Source: G963665085 sp963665085 (GTDB taxonomy: Bacteria; Bacteroidota; Bacteroidia; Bacteroidales; JAAAOM01). From it: DNA of 64,000 nt. Under the pieces are notes generated by a model. It ran no database searches, had not been told where the DNA came from, and was given only the letters and a program-made list of their open reading frames with translations. The stretch covers positions 3,472,001 through 3,536,000 of the forward strand of contig CAXXXS010000001.1 of the NCBI GenBank assembly GCA_963665085.2. The letters are read 5' to 3'. Of the stretch, positions 6,830 to 14,532 are shown piece after piece; within the stretch, counting starts at the first letter, position 1; each line of letters starts with the position of its first letter. A program made the position numbers and the translations under genes.

Positions 6830-9274
6830 TTATTCATCCTCATCAAACTTCTTAATATCAGAGAGTTTGTTCACCAATCCTCTATCAATAAATTGTCTAA
6901 AGGATTTTAATTGAACGCATTTCGTATCAATCTTATACCTTATCTCCGTACGTAAATCAACACAAACAACAACTTTCTGTGACAAATTACTCTCTTCCGA
7001 TTCCATGGAAACCTCTTCCCTTACATGTTTATTATTTTTGTCATGTAAGTCTAATATTTTCCCATATATATGATATTCAGAATCTAATTCCTCTAAATTA
7101 TATTTTTCTCTTGTTTCTTTTGGCACCTCATGTTGTATTGCATTTGGCAAGTCAGTTTTTCTTAAAACAAAAAGTGAGTGACTAACTAAATCATTCATTG
7201 AGTTATTGATATCCACTATTTCAATCCCATTATATACCCAATTACCATCTGTATTTTCAAGTTTTGAAACACCTAACCGTTTATAATATTCAAGATTGAG
7301 TCCAATAGCTAATAGAATATATTCTTCTGAATTTATATCTAATTTATCAATAGAAAGAAAAACATCTACATCATTTAAAACATATCGCACCTTTTTCATT
7401 AAAGCAAAACCATTTAGCATTAAGTTACCCAATTCTATTGCAACGCCCTGTGCAACAATTGAATCAGAATTTAAATAACCTATTTCTTGATTTGCAGCGA
7501 ATCCAGCTTTATCCATTAATTCATAACGACCTGAAATATAAAAGCTCTTGTAGCCATCAGAATGTGGAGTTTGTTTAAATAGCTTAGTATTTTTTTCTAG
7601 AGTACCTTTAAGAATTGATTTTGTTTTTTCTTGAAACTCTTTTTCTTTATCAGGGTCAATACCTTGCTCATCTTTGATTTTAATAAATTCCTCTTTGATT
7701 CTTGATTTAAATTTATCAATTAAAGTTTCTGGAGTCTCCTTATTATTATCAGCAAACCATTTCTCTTCAGAAAGTTTGTCATATTTAAGCTGATGAAGAA
7801 TATCAGAATCACTTAAATATTCATTTATAAAATTCTTTAATATATCTAGTTCATCATTCCAACGTTTCTGCTCTCCTAATTCTTTTGGTGTTGATGGCAT
7901 CTCAAGAGGTCTTGAGTAAGTATAATATGAATGAAGTGTATATTGTCTTAAAAATAATATTGAGATATAGCGTTTTATCCACATCCTTATAGTTTCATTA
8001 GCACTGACACCTGACACTTCAGGGAAAGGATATCTTTGCTCAAAGTATACTGGATTTAAATATTCTCCTTTTTGAGCTATTTCCATGTATTTTGAAATGA
8101 CCTCATGCATAGTTTCTGGCACAAGAACATACTTTGGAGGGGTTTGATTTGTCCAATCAATAACTTTTTTAAGCAGTTTGTATTTCCCTAAAAACATTAA
8201 GTAACCTCCTATGGCATAATGAAATTCCAAAAACTCCTTACGCTCAAGCTCTCTTTCTTTTATTTCGTCTTTGTTAATTACCTCCCAATCTTCATTAAAT
8301 TTCTTATCCATTGGTTTAAGAAAAAGATTAAATAATTGGTGGGCTTTCTTCCAATATGAAAAAATAAAATCATCTCTATCGTAATAAAGAGATTGAACTA
8401 TCAATTTCCACAAAAACTGATATGTTGTTGGACTAAATTTTGTCCCTTGATATTCATCAATGAAAAGTGCAAATAATGTACTATCGTTAAAGTATGAAAT
8501 TGGTCGTCTTTTTTGCAAGCATAGTAATCCATTTGCCTCAAAAACTGTGTTGTAGTATTCTTGCGGGTACTCAATAATTTCATTCTTTTTATCTACCCTA
8601 TATGAAATAAAACAGTCAAAAAGAAATTCTAACAATCTTCGAGATAACGATTCATCAGCTTTTTGAATAGAGAAAAATAATAATGATGAAACTGCCTCAA
8701 AATACAATGTTTGTTTACTGGTCTTATTTGACTGTTTAGATTTATACCAAGATATTATTTTCTGTGATACAATTGTGATTTTCTGTTTTATTAAATCATA
8801 GTATTTCGCTATAAAGTCTATAGTTTTCTTTAATTGGGTTCGGTTATTTTTTTTAGGTCTTTTATATTTCCTTGTTAGTCTAATTAATAATTTTTCAGTT
8901 TGATAATATGTAAGAATCAGACCAAAAAGTCTTAGTGTTGAAATTATTAAAAAGATTGTACTTGTCGTAAAAAATAGAAAAGCCGAATTGTCAATAATTT
9001 TATTTAAAACTCCAAAATCTGCCAGTCTTGGCATTTGCAATACCCAACAAATAAATGATAATATCGCGCAAAACAAAACAATCCAAAATGTTTTATATAT
9101 AGGCTCTTTTTTAAACGCAACTATCAATTTTGTAGAGTTATATTTATCTTCTATTCTACTTATTGTCTGAATCAGCATAGGTAGAGCAATTGCTAAAATT
9201 GCAATTATCATAGGAATCATTGCTACTCTAACAATGTCAGGGTAGTTTATATTCAAGTCTGTCAAATAATCCAT
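6830..9274 (-). CDS. hypothetical membrane protein, cassette C2 (814 aa)
   Basis: I do not recognise the family. The N-terminus has four hydrophobic segments (about residues 18-36, 60-80, 95-118 and a weaker one). It is followed by a basic linker and a large, mostly helical cytoplasmic region rich in aromatic and charged residues, with no catalytic motif I can name. The product is long for a cassette gene. The ATG at 9274 is followed by a continuous frame to 6830. Upstream lies R2, whose candidate promoter reads into this gene. No convincing -7 element precedes the gene itself. Large membrane proteins of this layout occur among phage-defence and signalling proteins, but nothing here proves that role. 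Confidence 0.65.
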   Translation of the reverse strand: MDYLTDLNINYPDIVRVAMIPMIIAILAIALPMLIQTISRIEDKYNSTKLIVAFKKEPIYKTFWIVLFCAILSFICWVLQMPRLADFGVLNKIIDNSAFLFFTTSTIFLIISTLRLFGLILTYYQTEKLLIRLTRKYKRPKKNNRTQLKKTIDFIAKYYDLIKQKITIVSQKIISWYKSKQSNKTSKQTLYFEAVSSLLFFSIQKADESLSRRLLEFLFDCFISYRVDKKNEIIEYPQEYYNTVFEANGLLCLQKRRPISYFNDSTLFALFIDEYQGTKFSPTTYQFLWKLIVQSLYYDRDDFIFSYWKKAHQLFNLFLKPMDKKFNEDWEVINKDEIKERELERKEFLEFHYAIGGYLMFLGKYKLLKKVIDWTNQTPPKYVLVPETMHEVISKYMEIAQKGEYLNPVYFEQRYPFPEVSGVSANETIRMWIKRYISILFLRQYTLHSYYTYSRPLEMPSTPKELGEQKRWNDELDILKNFINEYLSDSDILHQLKYDKLSEEKWFADNNKETPETLIDKFKSRIKEEFIKIKDEQGIDPDKEKEFQEKTKSILKGTLEKNTKLFKQTPHSDGYKSFYISGRYELMDKAGFAANQEIGYLNSDSIVAQGVAIELGNLMLNGFALMKKVRYVLNDVDVFLSIDKLDINSEEYILLAIGLNLEYYKRLGVSKLENTDGNWVYNGIEIVDINNSMNDLVSHSLFVLRKTDLPNAIQHEVPKETREKYNLEELDSEYHIYGKILDLHDKNNKHVREEVSMESEESNLSQKVVVCVDLRTEIRYKIDTKCVQLKSFRQFIDRGLVNKLSDIKKFDEDE

Positions 9275-9313
9275 TTATGTACTTTCGTTTCTCTTTAGTC
9301 AAATTACCGCCAA

Positions 9314-9835
9314 CGATCCGCGTATATATGCCGTTGCGCTTGTCACAAATATAGTTATTTAAACAACCAATGCTCAAGCGCAATGACATATGATACGCTG
9401 TTGTAAGAAGTTGATTCCGTGTGATGGCCTTCTAAGTGCGATGGCTTTTTCCCAAAATCAACGTAGGTGGTGGTCGCTTTACCTTTAACTATCTGTTTAT
9501 CGGTCAATTTATGTATTTTTTATTTTCTATATATTGGTATATGGGAATGTCAAAAATACTGTTGGGACAGGACTTTTAAGTGGTTCCTTCCCTCTTTAAG
9601 GGAAAAAAATCGTTGGAAAGTGACTTGATTTTCTCAAAAAAATCCTGTAACTTACCAACCGTAAAGTTTTTAAACGTCTCACGTTTTGAAAGCGAGCTTT
9701 CACACGGTATCACCGAAAAAACTTTCCCCTGGTAAAATTCTCATTTTATCATTTTTTTCCCTTAAAGAGGGAAGGGCTTTTTTTGTCCCAAAATTGACCG
9801 TAAACACTGGCCAATGCGACCCCAATTTCTTACAA
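9314..9835 (-). repeat. R2: gene-less 522-bp repeat cassette
   Basis: Same length, orientation and sequence as R1 by eye. It sits directly upstream (minus strand) of the 814-aa gene of C2 and is followed on the right by the attC-like site of C3. Confidence 0.9.
9346..9378 (-). promoter_or_regulatory. candidate promoter in R2
   Basis: CTTG-21 nt-TATATTTG on the minus strand, at the same offset as in R1. The -7 element lies about 70 nt upstream of the ATG at 9274. Confidence 0.55.
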
Positions 9836-9960
9836 CGGTTAGTATATGCAAAGTAGGCGATTGCGGGCTTCAAACTTATCAAACCGTTACGATGTTAAAA
9901 CGGGCTACAACCGTTGAATTTACTACTATTACGCCTATTTTGTATATACATTGTTGTAGG
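9834..9960 (-). other. attC-like palindromic site of cassette C3
   Basis: AACG at 9834; the arms TATATGCAAAGTAGGCG and CGCCTATTTTGTATATA pair over 17 bp with two G-T wobbles when the + strand folds. The loop holds TATCAAACCG. GTTG is at 9953. The cassette edge GTTGTAGGGC is matched by GCCCTACAAC at 10982-10991. Confidence 0.75.
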
Positions 9961-9966
9961 GCGTAG

Positions 9967-10944
9967 TTACTTATATGCTTCAGAAAATCTCTTCATAAAA
10001 CCCTCGATAAATTTATCTTGGTCTCTATTGGTTTTATATCTTCCTTTTTTTGTTTCTATCTCTTTCCAACATTTGATATCACTAAATGTAAATTCAGAAT
10101 CAGGAATCCGATAAATGATAAATTCAATATTATAAGTCTCAGGTACAGATTTATCATATTGCACAGTATCAATTCCATGTAAACGCATACTGTTAAAATC
10201 AATTTTATCAATTGACAATCTACGTTTTTCGTCGTTATATCGAGTAATTATCAAATCCCTATTTTCTAAATCGTATCGAACAGGTATATCTTTACCCATT
10301 AAGGCTGAATATTGATAAATCGAATCATTGAGAAAAAGATATTCTGAATAGGTACTATCAGCGGTGCAATACCAGTTTCCAATCAAGGTATCAGCAAGAT
10401 TTTTAAACTCTCTGTCTGTAACTTTTTTTAAATCAAAATCATAACACTCAACATAGTTTCTTCTTGGTCGAGGTGGTTGTTTTGCAAGTGGGCTATCTAA
10501 TTTTGGAATTTTGTCAAAATCAATATGTTTCACCTTTTTATCATCCAGTTGCCATTTATCATTTCTTTTTATGAAGCCAAGTGAACCAAATATGTAATCA
10601 AAATTATCCAAATCTTGCCATGAGTTTAGACAAAATCCGTAGTCAACATTATTACTTGAGTAATCAAGCCTAATTGTCTCAAACCAAAATTTAACACCCC
10701 AAAAGAACAACTCTTCTTTCGACCTTGCAAAAATCAACTTTACAGAATTAATAACCGTATCCGAAATAATAAAAGGCAATCCATTTGAATTAATAAAAAG
10801 AGTATCATTATCTACGCTTGATAAAATTGAAGATTCCTTTATAGTCTCAATTGTTAATAACACATAATCATTTGGATTAATCTGTTTTGAAAATCCTTGA
10901 ACACTAAATAAAGTTACAATAATCAGTAAGAAATATTTTTTCAT
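9967..10944 (-). CDS. hypothetical secreted protein, cassette C3 (325 aa)
   Basis: The N-terminus MKKYFLLIIVTLFSVQGFSK is a standard signal peptide, so the product should be exported. The mature protein is rich in aromatic residues and predicted beta strands, with a proline-rich patch (PPRPRRN) near residue 165. Residues 185-260 read like a lipocalin-type sheet (GNWYCTADSTYSEYLFLNDSIY). I assign no family or function. The stop codon is about 11 nt from the attC-like site, and the start is about 45 nt from the next site. It has no promoter of its own that I can see; transcription probably reads through from R3 via C4. Confidence 0.65.
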   Translation of the reverse strand: MKKYFLLIIVTLFSVQGFSKQINPNDYVLLTIETIKESSILSSVDNDTLFINSNGLPFIISDTVINSVKLIFARSKEELFFWGVKFWFETIRLDYSSNNVDYGFCLNSWQDLDNFDYIFGSLGFIKRNDKWQLDDKKVKHIDFDKIPKLDSPLAKQPPRPRRNYVECYDFDLKKVTDREFKNLADTLIGNWYCTADSTYSEYLFLNDSIYQYSALMGKDIPVRYDLENRDLIITRYNDEKRRLSIDKIDFNSMRLHGIDTVQYDKSVPETYNIEFIIYRIPDSEFTFSDIKCWKEIETKKGRYKTNRDQDKFIEGFMKRFSEAYK

Positions 10945-10988
10945 GTGTCAGTTATTTTTAATGCAGCAGGCTCTCCACTATGCCCTAC

Positions 10989-11174
10989 AACGTTTTGCTT
11001 ATGAAGCGTTGGCGAACGAAACCACTGTCCATTCAAACAGCTCCAAAGCCAAATTTAATATTTTATAATTTCTTGTTCTATTCATACTCAAAATTTAAAT
11101 TTGGCGCTGTTTCTACTTGCTCCAAATTGTCCAGAAAGCACGAACCGCCAATGCTTTATTAAGCGGTGTTAGCA
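10989..11174 (-). other. attC-like palindromic site of cassette C4 (long form)
   Basis: This is the largest site, about 185 nt. The outer arms GCTTATGAAGCGTTGGCG and CGCCAATGCTTTATTAAGC pair with one unpaired base. A second helix forms from AACAGC/GCTGTT and CCAAATTTAA/TTAAATTTGG. GTTAGCAGC at 11168 is matched by GCTGCTAAC near 11801-11809, the far end of C4. Confidence 0.7.
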
Positions 11175-11185
11175 GCTGGCTGTTT

Positions 11186-11776
11186 CTAAAATAGTCTTGA
11201 AAAGATAATAAAATATCCTATTAAAGAAGGAATAATAAATGGACTCGCATTAATAATTCCTTTTAATAATCCATATTTATAAAACTTCATTAAACCTTGT
11301 ATCATAATCTTCATAATCCAGACCCAGAGCAATATATAAACTCCATTGATAATAATATATTCAGATTTAGATAGAATCTCAGTCTTATTATTTGCTTCTA
11401 AGAAGATTGTTAATGGTATTTTAAGAAAATTAGGAATCATAGAGTACGCAACAACAACTCTAATGTCTATTATTTCGGCAGACACTTTTAGCAGTCGTCC
11501 AATCCAAATGATTAAATGAGGCATTACATAATTCCCTGCAAGAATTACTAGTCCAGCTCCTATTAGGGTCGAAACTATAGCAATAACTATTACACCTACA
11601 TTTCCATATAGTCCCATTAAATGTTCGAGTTCCTTAAAAAATGATGTAAATCCCAATAATGCTCCTAGTATTATAAAAATCCAATCGCATATTTTGTCCA
11701 ACTTGTCTACATATTGATCATCTAAATAATCAAAAGTGTCTTTAGTTCTATAGAGTATTGTTATTAATGAATTCAT
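11186..11776 (-). CDS. hypothetical membrane protein, cassette C4 (196 aa)
   Basis: I start it at the ATG at 11776. A longer frame to 11884 would run into R3 and so is an artefact of repeat insertion. The product has about four hydrophobic helices (WIFIILGALLGFTSFF, VGVIVIAIVSTLIGAGLVIL, YIIINGVYILLWVWIM, ASPFIIPSLIGYFIIF) joined by short loops. I know no family for it. Its stop lies 12 nt from the C4 site, and the start lies about 30 nt from the R3 edge, directly behind the R3 promoter. It is probably an inner-membrane protein; its role is unknown. Confidence 0.6.
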   Translation of the reverse strand: MNSLITILYRTKDTFDYLDDQYVDKLDKICDWIFIILGALLGFTSFFKELEHLMGLYGNVGVIVIAIVSTLIGAGLVILAGNYVMPHLIIWIGRLLKVSAEIIDIRVVVAYSMIPNFLKIPLTIFLEANNKTEILSKSEYIIINGVYILLWVWIMKIMIQGLMKFYKYGLLKGIINASPFIIPSLIGYFIIFSRLF

Positions 11777-11808
11777 TCTGCTTCTTATTTTCTTCAGCTT
11801 GCTGCTAA

Positions 11809-12330
11809 CGATCCGCGTATATATGCCGTTGCGCTTGTCACAAATATAGTTATTTAAACAACCAATGCTCAAGCGCAATGACATATGATACGCTGTTGTA
11901 AGAAGTTGATTCCGTGTGATGGCCTTCTAAGTGCGATGGCTTTTTCCCAAAATCAACGTAGGTGGTGGTCGCTTTACCTTTAACTATCTGTTTATCGGTC
12001 AATTTATGTATTTTTTATTTTCTATATATTGGTATATGGGAATGTCAAAAATACTGTTGGGACAGGACTTTTAAGTGGTTCCTTCCCTCTTTAAGGGAAA
12101 AAAATCGTTGGAAAGTGACTTGATTTTCTCAAAAAAATCCTGTAACTTACCAACCGTAAAGTTTTTAAACGTCTCACGTTTTGAAAGCGAGCTTTCACAC
12201 GGTATCACCGAAAAAACTTTCCCCTGGTAAAATTCTCATTTTATCATTTTTTTCCCTTAAAGAGGGAAGGGCTTTTTTTGTCCCAAAATTGACCGTAAAC
12301 ACTGGCCAATGCGACCCCAATTTCTTACAA
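11809..12330 (-). repeat. R3: gene-less 522-bp repeat cassette (tandem with R4)
   Basis: Identical to R1 by eye. It is joined head to tail to R4 with no intervening base, which fixes the unit length at 522 bp. Confidence 0.9.
11841..11873 (-). promoter_or_regulatory. candidate promoter in R3
   Basis: CTTG-21 nt-TATATTTG, the same offset as in R1, reading into the 196-aa gene whose ATG is at 11776. Confidence 0.55.
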
Positions 12331-12852
12331 CGATCCGCGTATATATGCCGTTGCGCTTGTCACAAATATAGTTATTTAAACAACCAATGCTCAAGCGCAA
12401 TGACATATGATACGCTGTTGTAAGAAGTTGATTCCGTGTGATGGCCTTCTAAGTGCGATGGCTTTTTCCCAAAATCAACGTAGGTGGTGGTCGCTTTACC
12501 TTTAACTATCTGTTTATCGGTCAATTTATGTATTTTTTATTTTCTATATATTGGTATATGGGAATGTCAAAAATACTGTTGGGACAGGACTTTTAAGTGG
12601 TTCCTTCCCTCTTTAAGGGAAAAAAATCGTTGGAAAGTGACTTGATTTTCTCAAAAAAATCCTGTAACTTACCAACCGTAAAGTTTTTAAACGTCTCACG
12701 TTTTGAAAGCGAGCTTTCACACGGTATCACCGAAAAAACTTTCCCCTGGTAAAATTCTCATTTTATCATTTTTTTCCCTTAAAGAGGGAAGGGCTTTTTT
12801 TGTCCCAAAATTGACCGTAAACACTGGCCAATGCGACCCCAATTTCTTACAA
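12331..12852 (-). repeat. R4: gene-less 522-bp repeat cassette (tandem with R3)
   Basis: Second unit of the direct tandem. Its right edge meets the attC-like site of C5 at AACG 12851. Confidence 0.9.
12363..12395 (-). promoter_or_regulatory. candidate promoter in R4
   Basis: CTTG-21 nt-TATATTTG at the R offset. It reads into R3 first, so the tandem would give two promoters in series. Confidence 0.5.
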
Positions 12853-12979
12853 CGTTTTGCGGCTATGAAACGAGGCAAACTGCGTACTTTTTCAGTATCA
12901 AATTGCAGCGCAGTTGGAGCGGTGCAGCTAAGCACGCAAATTACATCACCTTGCCTTGTTTTATGAGCCGCTGTTGGCT
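12851..12979 (-). other. attC-like palindromic site of cassette C5
   Basis: The arms GCGGCTATGAAACGAGGCAA and TTGCCTTGTTTTATGAGCCG pair with one unpaired G on the + strand and two G-T wobbles. GTTGGCTGTA near 12973 is matched by TACAGCCAAC near 14392-14401, so C5 spans about 12853-14400 and holds two genes. Confidence 0.75.
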
Positions 12980-12994
12980 GTAGTTTTTATTTTA

Positions 12995-13549
12995 TTACCA
13001 ATCGTTATTCGAACTCTTACTCAACATTGACTCTTTTAGTCCATTTATAGCTTCTGTAATTTTTGTGTCAAATTGACCTTTGATAGATTCCCATGCCTTT
13101 TTAGTCATAGACATTCCTCCACAATCAGGTTTAGCATTTTCTAAATTACCTCCTGAGTTGTCTGCTTTGTGATTAAAATTAGTAAACTCATATCTGTATC
13201 GACCATCTTTAAATTCAATTTTAAATGTGAATTCAATAAAACCTGATTGTGTTTTATGAATACCTGAAGCTCCACAAACTTCACATGTCGGGTCAATTTT
13301 TATGACACCTTTACCAATAATTATCCCTCCTTCTTTATCATCCATTTGAATTACATCATTGGCAGATTTAAAAGTAGTTGCAATCCATTCTTTACCTTTT
13401 AGATACAAATCTGTTTTTGAATTTTTATCAATATTGACATTAACAACCTCTTGATAAGCAACTTTACCTGTCTTTTCATCAATTGGTAGAGTCTGTCCAA
13501 ATAATGGAGCTGAAAAAACAGTAATCAAAAAAAACAAGAATATTTTCAT
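12995..13549 (-). CDS. DUF4468-like secreted protein, cassette C5 gene 2
   Basis: 184 aa with the signal peptide MKIFLFFLITVFSAPLFGQ. The mature part has the layout of Bacteroidota DUF4468 (TBP-like fold) proteins: LPIDEKTGKVAYQEVV at the start, then KGKEWIATTFKSANDVIQMDD and GGIIIGKG, a CEVCGASG insertion, and a strand FTFKIEFKDGRYRYEF. Such proteins are exported and of unknown function. The stop lies about 19 nt from the C5 site. It follows the 208-aa gene by 24 nt, so both are probably co-transcribed from R5 through C6. Confidence 0.7.
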   Translation of the reverse strand: MKIFLFFLITVFSAPLFGQTLPIDEKTGKVAYQEVVNVNIDKNSKTDLYLKGKEWIATTFKSANDVIQMDDKEGGIIIGKGVIKIDPTCEVCGASGIHKTQSGFIEFTFKIEFKDGRYRYEFTNFNHKADNSGGNLENAKPDCGGMSMTKKAWESIKGQFDTKITEAINGLKESMLSKSSNNDW

Positions 13550-13573
13550 AATCTTAAAATTTAAAGTTTATAA

Positions 13574-14200
13574 TTATTTTCTCATATAAGATATTAGTTT
13601 GTCTATTTGAGTCATTATTCCACCAATAAAAGCACCAATAAATAATTCTCTGTATTCACGCCAAAAAATTGCTCCCAAAATAAATATTCCAATCAATACT
13701 AAAACAATGGCCAAATATTTTGGACGTCTAAGATTAAATTCTTTTTCTTTAATCCAATCGTCAATAGCCCAGTCGTTTATAGTATTATTAGATTTTTTAG
13801 TTTTATCCATCCATGATTTTGATGCTATATAATATTTTACAAATTTGACTTGTCTTCTTTTATGTTTTGTCCATTTATAATGATAATCTAGAAAGTCTAT
13901 TCCTTTTATTATTTGACCATCGTTAAGGTTATTGGTGAATTGAAGAATTATCGAATATAGGTTTTCCCTAAAATTTCCAGTTTTGTGTAATGAATTGTCA
14001 CTAAAATTGAAGATTTCATTATTTGGTATCTCAAAATTTAAGTCTTTACTTTTCCCAAATTCAATAATCTCTTTTGGATTTAGTGTATGTAACTTATTAA
14101 AATCATCTTTTATTTCTATAGGATTATCCGTATCATTATATACTCTAATCCTTCTATTTTCAAATTTAAATAGCTCCTTAAGTTTCCAGTAATCTGCCAT
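13574..14200 (-). CDS. hypothetical membrane-anchored protein, cassette C5 gene 1 (208 aa)
   Basis: I recognise no family. The soluble N-terminal ~160 residues include a strand-rich segment (RRIRVYNDTDNPIEIKDDF) and a helical, basic middle. Two hydrophobic helices near the C-terminus (YLAIVLVLIGIFILGAIFW, LFIGAFIGGIMTQIDKL) suggest a tail anchor in the inner membrane with the N-terminus inside. It starts at the ATG at 14200 (MADYWKLKELF). Immediately upstream lies an unusual extra palindrome (14224-14317). It shares a cassette with the DUF4468-like gene, one of two two-gene cassettes in the array. Confidence 0.6.
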   Translation of the reverse strand: MADYWKLKELFKFENRRIRVYNDTDNPIEIKDDFNKLHTLNPKEIIEFGKSKDLNFEIPNNEIFNFSDNSLHKTGNFRENLYSIILQFTNNLNDGQIIKGIDFLDYHYKWTKHKRRQVKFVKYYIASKSWMDKTKKSNNTINDWAIDDWIKEKEFNLRRPKYLAIVLVLIGIFILGAIFWREYRELFIGAFIGGIMTQIDKLISYMRK

Positions 14201-14223
14201 GTTTTAGTATCCTTAAATTCTGA

Positions 14224-14317
14224 CTAACGTAAAAATTATTCTTTGATAATCAACTATTTACATCTTTCTCAAATTTACCATTTTCACTCTATTTTTGCTA
14301 TCTATTTTACGTTAGCA
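14224..14317. repeat. extra palindrome inside cassette C5
   Basis: CTAACGTAAAA pairs with TTTTACGTTAG over 11 bp around an AT-rich loop. It has the AACG/GTTAGC ends of an attC-like site, but neither flank finds a matching inverted-repeat partner in the array. The 80 bp to its right contain no gene. It may be the remnant site of a deleted or fused cassette. Confidence 0.55.
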
Positions 14318-14398
14318 AAAGGATTTAATAAGAACTGGAGAAATAGATAATTTTCGTTTAAATCTGTTTCGGAAGTTCCTATGCGGGGAATTACAGCC

Positions 14399-14525
14399 AA
14401 CGTTTTACAATATGAAACGGTTGGGTTTTCGGGCTGCGTCTTTATCCACCGAGGAAAAAGTTGATGCGAGAACAAATGCCCGCAAACCACTGAACCCCAA
14501 CTGTTTTATATTGTGTGTTGGGCGG
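14399..14525 (-). other. attC-like palindromic site of cassette C6
   Basis: ACAATATGAAACGGTTGGG pairs with CCCAACTGTTTTATATTGT over 19 bp with two G-T wobbles on the + strand. GTTGGGCGG at 14517 is matched by CCGCCCAAC near 16815-16823, the far end of C6. Confidence 0.75.
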
Positions 14526-14532
14526 TCGTACA

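Noticed and set aside
11776..11884. N-terminal extension of the 196-aa membrane protein into R3
   Set aside because: The extra 36 residues are encoded by the repeat unit and cannot be native to the cassette gene.
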